Made by a program: the position numbers and the translations under genes. A stretch of 29,394 nt of DNA, taken from positions 1 through 29,394 of the forward strand of contig JBBQWB010000033.1 of NCBI GenBank assembly GCA_038210985.1, read 5' to 3'. Below, piece after piece: positions 26,708 through 29,394 of the stretch. The stretch comes from JAQUGA01 sp038210985 (GTDB taxonomy: Bacteria > Bacteroidota > Bacteroidia > Bacteroidales > WCHB1-69). The notes under the pieces were generated by a model. That model made no database searches and was not told where the DNA came from. It saw nothing but the letters and a program-made list of their open reading frames with translations. How positions within the stretch are numbered: position 1 is the stretch's first letter; the number at the start of each line of letters is the position of its first letter.

Positions 26708-27367
26708 ATGGATAAAAATCAAATACGCGAAGTTATCGCTAAACGAGTTGCACTCGAATTAAAAGATGGGGATGTTGTTAATTTAGGAATTGGTTTGCCT
26801 ACATGTGTTCCTAATTATTTAACTAAAGGAATTAAACTTACGCTGCAGAGTGAAAATGGTTTGCTTGGAATGGGACCAACTCCCGAAGCTGGAAGCGAAT
26901 CCGAAGATATGATAAACGCCGGAGGTGGATATATAACTGCTTTTTCTGGAGCTTCTTCTTTCGATTCCGCTAAATCATTTGCTATTATTAGGGGTGGACA
27001 CGTGGATGTTACGGTGCTTGGTGCTATGCAGGTAGATGTTAATGGCGATTTAGCCAATTGGTCGATACCGGGGAAATTAACACCTGGTATGGGTGGTGCT
27101 ATGGACTTGCTAACAGGTGCACGCCGTGTAATTTTGGCGATGGAACACACTGCAAAAGGAGATCCCAAAATATTAAATAAATGCAATTTACCTTTAACAG
27201 CTAAAGGACAAGTAAATACCATTATAACCGAAATGGGAGTCATGGAAATTACAGAAAAAGGTATTGTTTTAAATGAAATTAATCCTTTGTTTACGATTGA
27301 GCAAGTGCAAGAAGCTACCGAAGCAAAGCTTATTATCTCCGACGACCTTTGTGATATGAAGGCGTAA
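26708..27367 (+). CDS. atoA: Acetoacetate CoA-transferase, beta subunit
   Basis: The 219-residue class I CoA-transferase beta subunit carries the catalytic glutamate Glu49 in QSENGLLGMGP, which forms the glutamyl-CoA thioester. VNLGIGLPTCVPNYL (about 24-38) and FSGASSFDSAKSFAIIRGGHVDVTVLGA are family landmarks. It works with AtoD, encoded at 15261-15908 at the other end of the cluster. It stands between kamE and the thiolase that would use its acetoacetyl-CoA product, with 51 bases before the next gene. Confidence 0.93.
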   Translation: MDKNQIREVIAKRVALELKDGDVVNLGIGLPTCVPNYLTKGIKLTLQSENGLLGMGPTPEAGSESEDMINAGGGYITAFSGASSFDSAKSFAIIRGGHVDVTVLGAMQVDVNGDLANWSIPGKLTPGMGGAMDLLTGARRVILAMEHTAKGDPKILNKCNLPLTAKGQVNTIITEMGVMEITEKGIVLNEINPLFTIEQVQEATEAKLIISDDLCDMKA

Positions 27368-27418
27368 AATAATTGCAATAATCAGATTCCGTAAGGGATT
27401 TAAAATAAATTTAGTATT

Positions 27419-28624
27419 ATGAAAAAAGTTTTTATAGTTGCAGCAAAAAGAACTGCAGTAGGAAAATTTGGAGGTTCGCTTACACAAATGAGTGCTCCAG
27501 ATATCGCTTCCGTAGTATTGAAAAATATTTTGGAAGAAACTAAAATTGATCCCTCAAAAATTGATGAGGTAATTGTTGGAAACATTCTCTCGGCAGGACA
27601 AAGGCAAGGTGTTGCTCGCCAGGCATCTGTGAACGCAGGCATTCCTATTGATGTTCCGGCATATTCAATAAATATGGTTTGTGGATCAGGAATGAAAGCA
27701 ATCTCAAATGCTTTTTCGGCTATTAGAGCTGGCGAGGCTGAAGTTATTATTGCTGGCGGTACCGAATGCATGTCGGGTGCTCCATTCTTAATTTCTGGAC
27801 AGGTTAGATCAGGATATAAAATGGGAAATATGGTTAACGAGGATCACATGATACTTGACGGATTGTGGGATGCTTTTAACGATTATCACATGGGTGTTAC
27901 TGCCGAAAATATTGCTGAAAAATACAATCTTACTCGAGAAGAACAAGATAAATTTGCAGCAGCATCGCAATTTAAAGCTGCAAAAGCTCAAGATGCCGGC
28001 AAATTTGTGGAAGAAATTGTTCCCGTTGAACTTGTGTCGCGTAAAGAAACTATTATTTTTGATGCAGACGAGCATATTAATAGAAATTCAAATGAAGAGA
28101 AATTAGCAAAATTGCGTCCAGCATTTAAAAAAGATGGAACTGTTACTGCTGGTAATTCTTCGGGTATTAACGACGGAGCTTCATTTGTAATGATTGCTTC
28201 CGAAGATGCTGTTAAAAAATATGGACTAACTCCTTTGGTTGAAATTATTGCAGTAGGACAAGGTGGCGTGGATCCTTCCATTATGGGAATGGGACCAGTT
28301 CCAGCAATTAAAAATGCTCTTATTAAAGCAGGTTTAAAACTTATCGATATGGAAGTTTTGGAGCTTAACGAAGCATTTGCTGCTCAATCGATTGGCGTAA
28401 TGAAACAACTTTGCGAAGATCATGGTGTAGATGCTAAATTTTTTGACGAAAGATGCAATAAAAATGGAGGTGCAATTGCTCTTGGTCACCCTATTGGTGC
28501 ATCTGGAAATAGAATTGTGGTTACTCTAATTCACGAAATGAAACGTGAAAATAATGTGTATGGACTTGCATCGCTTTGCATTGGCGGCGGAATGGGTACA
28601 GCAGTTATTTTAAAGAACGTTTAA
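27419..28624 (+). CDS. atoB: Acetyl-CoA acetyltransferase (thiolase)
   Basis: The 401-residue thiolase has the nucleophile Cys88 (NMVCGSGMKA), the base His357 (LGHPIGASGNR) and the second cysteine Cys387 (SLCIGGGMG); NEAFAAQS is also intact. It is therefore a complete degradative/biosynthetic thiolase, most like acetoacetyl-CoA thiolases. In this cluster it would cleave the acetoacetyl-CoA from both the Kat and the CoA-transferase reactions to acetyl-CoA. That gives acetyl-CoA for Kce and for acetate and ATP. It is the last gene, followed by a terminator. The gene could equally be named thlA. Confidence 0.94.
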   Translation: MKKVFIVAAKRTAVGKFGGSLTQMSAPDIASVVLKNILEETKIDPSKIDEVIVGNILSAGQRQGVARQASVNAGIPIDVPAYSINMVCGSGMKAISNAFSAIRAGEAEVIIAGGTECMSGAPFLISGQVRSGYKMGNMVNEDHMILDGLWDAFNDYHMGVTAENIAEKYNLTREEQDKFAAASQFKAAKAQDAGKFVEEIVPVELVSRKETIIFDADEHINRNSNEEKLAKLRPAFKKDGTVTAGNSSGINDGASFVMIASEDAVKKYGLTPLVEIIAVGQGGVDPSIMGMGPVPAIKNALIKAGLKLIDMEVLELNEAFAAQSIGVMKQLCEDHGVDAKFFDERCNKNGGAIALGHPIGASGNRIVVTLIHEMKRENNVYGLASLCIGGGMGTAVILKNV

Positions 28625-28642
28625 TATATTTTATCCTAAATT

Positions 28643-28678
28643 AAAAAGTCCTTGCAGTTTTTGCAGGGATTTTTTTTA
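28643..28678 (+). terminator. Intrinsic terminator of the lysine cluster
   Basis: AAAAAGTCCTTGCA pairs imperfectly with TGCAGGGATTTTT around a short loop and runs into a T-tract, about 20 bases after the thiolase stop codon. Confidence 0.85.
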
Positions 28679-28715
28679 TACATAATTTCTATCGGCAGGA
28701 AAACACCGTAGCATT

Positions 28716-28841
28716 CATTCTGATTCGCCGCGGTGAATCAGAATGACCAAGCGAAAAGCTCCTCTAGCTAGTTCGGATTTTCAATCCGAACAAACTAAAA
28801 TTGCTTGAATTATAATGTAAGCTCAGATTACAAATCCGAGC
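28716..28841. repeat. Cluster of three REP-like hairpins
   Basis: Three close inverted repeats follow the operon terminator. CATTCTGATTC (28716-28726) is inverted at 28735-28745 around a GC-rich loop, GTTCGGATT (28771-28779) is inverted at 28783-28791, and GCTCAGATT (28821-28829) pairs with 28833-28841 with one mismatch. The second and third share the core CGGATT/AATCCG. Such short GC-marked hairpins in intergenic space resemble REP or transposon-derived elements. The rest of 28842-28992 has one further imperfect inverted repeat (CCACGGCGAATT near 28856 against ATGAATCGCAGTGG) and no gene. Confidence 0.6.
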
Positions 28842-28992
28842 AATCCATCGGTTGCCACGGCGAATTAAATTCATCATTAGTAATGAATCGCAGTGGAATG
28901 AGAAATCCAAAATAAAATATTTCCAAATGATACAATAGACCTACGGTCAAAAAAATATTTCCATTTAGCCCAGAGGCTTCAATATAACAAAA

Positions 28993-29238
28993 CACTGTTG
29001 TCCGATATAAATTTTGACATCTGTTGTATGATGTTGTATAACAAGCTAATAGGTAAAATGAAGGAAGGCAGGGTTTGTTTTTGTGTATTTTAAAAATATG
29101 GATTTTCCGCAATTTATTGCCCCTGCCCTCAAGTGTGTAAATTGCTGAAAATCAATTCATCCTTTAGGATTGAGGCAAAAATTGATTGAAGTAATTTACA
29201 CCCAAAGCAAAATTTATTTATTTTATCGGACAACAATG
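28993..29238. mobile_element. MITE-like element, 246 bp, with terminal inverted repeats and flanking direct repeats
   Basis: The left end reads CACTGTTGTCCGATA and the right end TATCGGACAACAATG, inverted copies with one mismatch in 15. ATAACAAAA stands directly outside both ends (28984-28992 and 29239-29247), as expected for a target duplication of 8-9 bases. No transposase fits inside. The interior holds a large imperfect hairpin at 29135-29201 (GTGTAAATT/AATTTACAC, with AATCAATT/AATTGATT nested) and GGCAGGG/CCCTGCC arms. The neighbouring transposase is IS1595-like, a family with 8-bp duplications, so that family may move it; this is inference. An alternative is that 28993 is the left end of the full insertion sequence. 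Confidence 0.65.
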
Positions 29239-29320
29239 ATAACAAAATTAAAAAAAATGAATACTCAATCTTTCGCCTAAATTATTTAACTTTGCAATTC
29301 AATCAATGAAGATTTCAGCT

Positions 29321-29394
29321 ATGAATCTATTAAATTTTATCGCACAATATCCAGATGAGGCGTCATGCAAGGCTAAATGGAAAGAATACAGAGA
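29321..29394 (+). CDS. IS1595-like transposase, N-terminal fragment at the window edge
   Basis: The frame from ATG 29321 reads MNLLNFIAQYPDEASCKAKW then KEYR before the window ends. This is the typical start of ISXO2/IS1595-type DDE transposases, ahead of their zinc ribbon (first Cys visible). An in-frame ATG at 29306 is an alternative. TAACTTTG at 29287-29294 could be the -7 element, without a clear TTTG partner. Only about 24 codons are visible, so completeness cannot be judged. Confidence 0.65.
   Translation, partial: MNLLNFIAQYPDEASCKAKWKEYR

Noticed and set aside
26815..27378. Long antisense frame (187 codons) opposite atoA
   Set aside because: It is a shadow of a strongly conserved CoA-transferase gene; the translation has no recognisable features and no promoter.

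Overview
The window (about 29.4 kb, AT-rich) looks like a chromosomal segment of a Bacteroidetes bacterium, probably an anaerobic amino-acid fermenter. Three things suggest this: promoters of the Bacteroidetes type (TTTG, about 20 bases, TAnnTTTG) ahead of leuS, atoD and kamD; a subtilase with a C-terminal domain of the type IX secretion kind; and Bacteroidetes-like LeuS and DUF3108 proteins.

Layout. 1-1531: 3' part of an AlwI-like type IIS restriction endonuclease. 1696-2487 (-): secreted DUF3108 protein. 2749-5856 (-): leucyl-tRNA synthetase carrying an extra, nuclease-like insert of about 110 residues. 6156-7003 (-): internally deleted ATPase pseudogene lying between two direct repeats that contain palindromic 13-mers. 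7101-8786 (-): glutaminyl-tRNA synthetase. 9055-10989 (+): LTA-synthase-like membrane sulfatase-fold enzyme. 11063-14002 (+): secreted S8 protease with PKD, propeller-like and sorting domains, followed by a strong terminator. 14379-15023 (-): membrane-anchored archaemetzincin-like protease.

15261-28624 (+) is the core: a twelve-gene lysine-fermentation cluster in the order atoD, kat, kce, kdd1, kdd2, kamA, kamB, kamC, kamD, kamE, atoA, thiolase. KamA makes beta-lysine. KamDE, with B12 and PLP and probably maintained by the KamB/KamC pair, makes 3,5-diaminohexanoate. Kdd deaminates that oxidatively. Kce and acetyl-CoA then give acetoacetate and 3-aminobutyryl-CoA. The classical ammonia lyase (kal) is absent, and a class III aminotransferase resembling acyl-CoA beta-transaminase takes its place. 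It would turn 3-aminobutyryl-CoA into acetoacetyl-CoA. With AtoDA and thiolase all lysine carbon can become acetyl-CoA, which suggests an acetate-forming rather than butyrate-forming and possibly syntrophic route. The cluster also has two diverged tandem kdd genes, and the two CoA-transferase subunits lie at nearly opposite ends.

28625-29394: the operon terminator, a run of REP-like hairpins, a 246-bp MITE-like element with terminal inverted repeats and flanking direct repeats, and the first codons of an IS1595-like transposase cut by the window edge.
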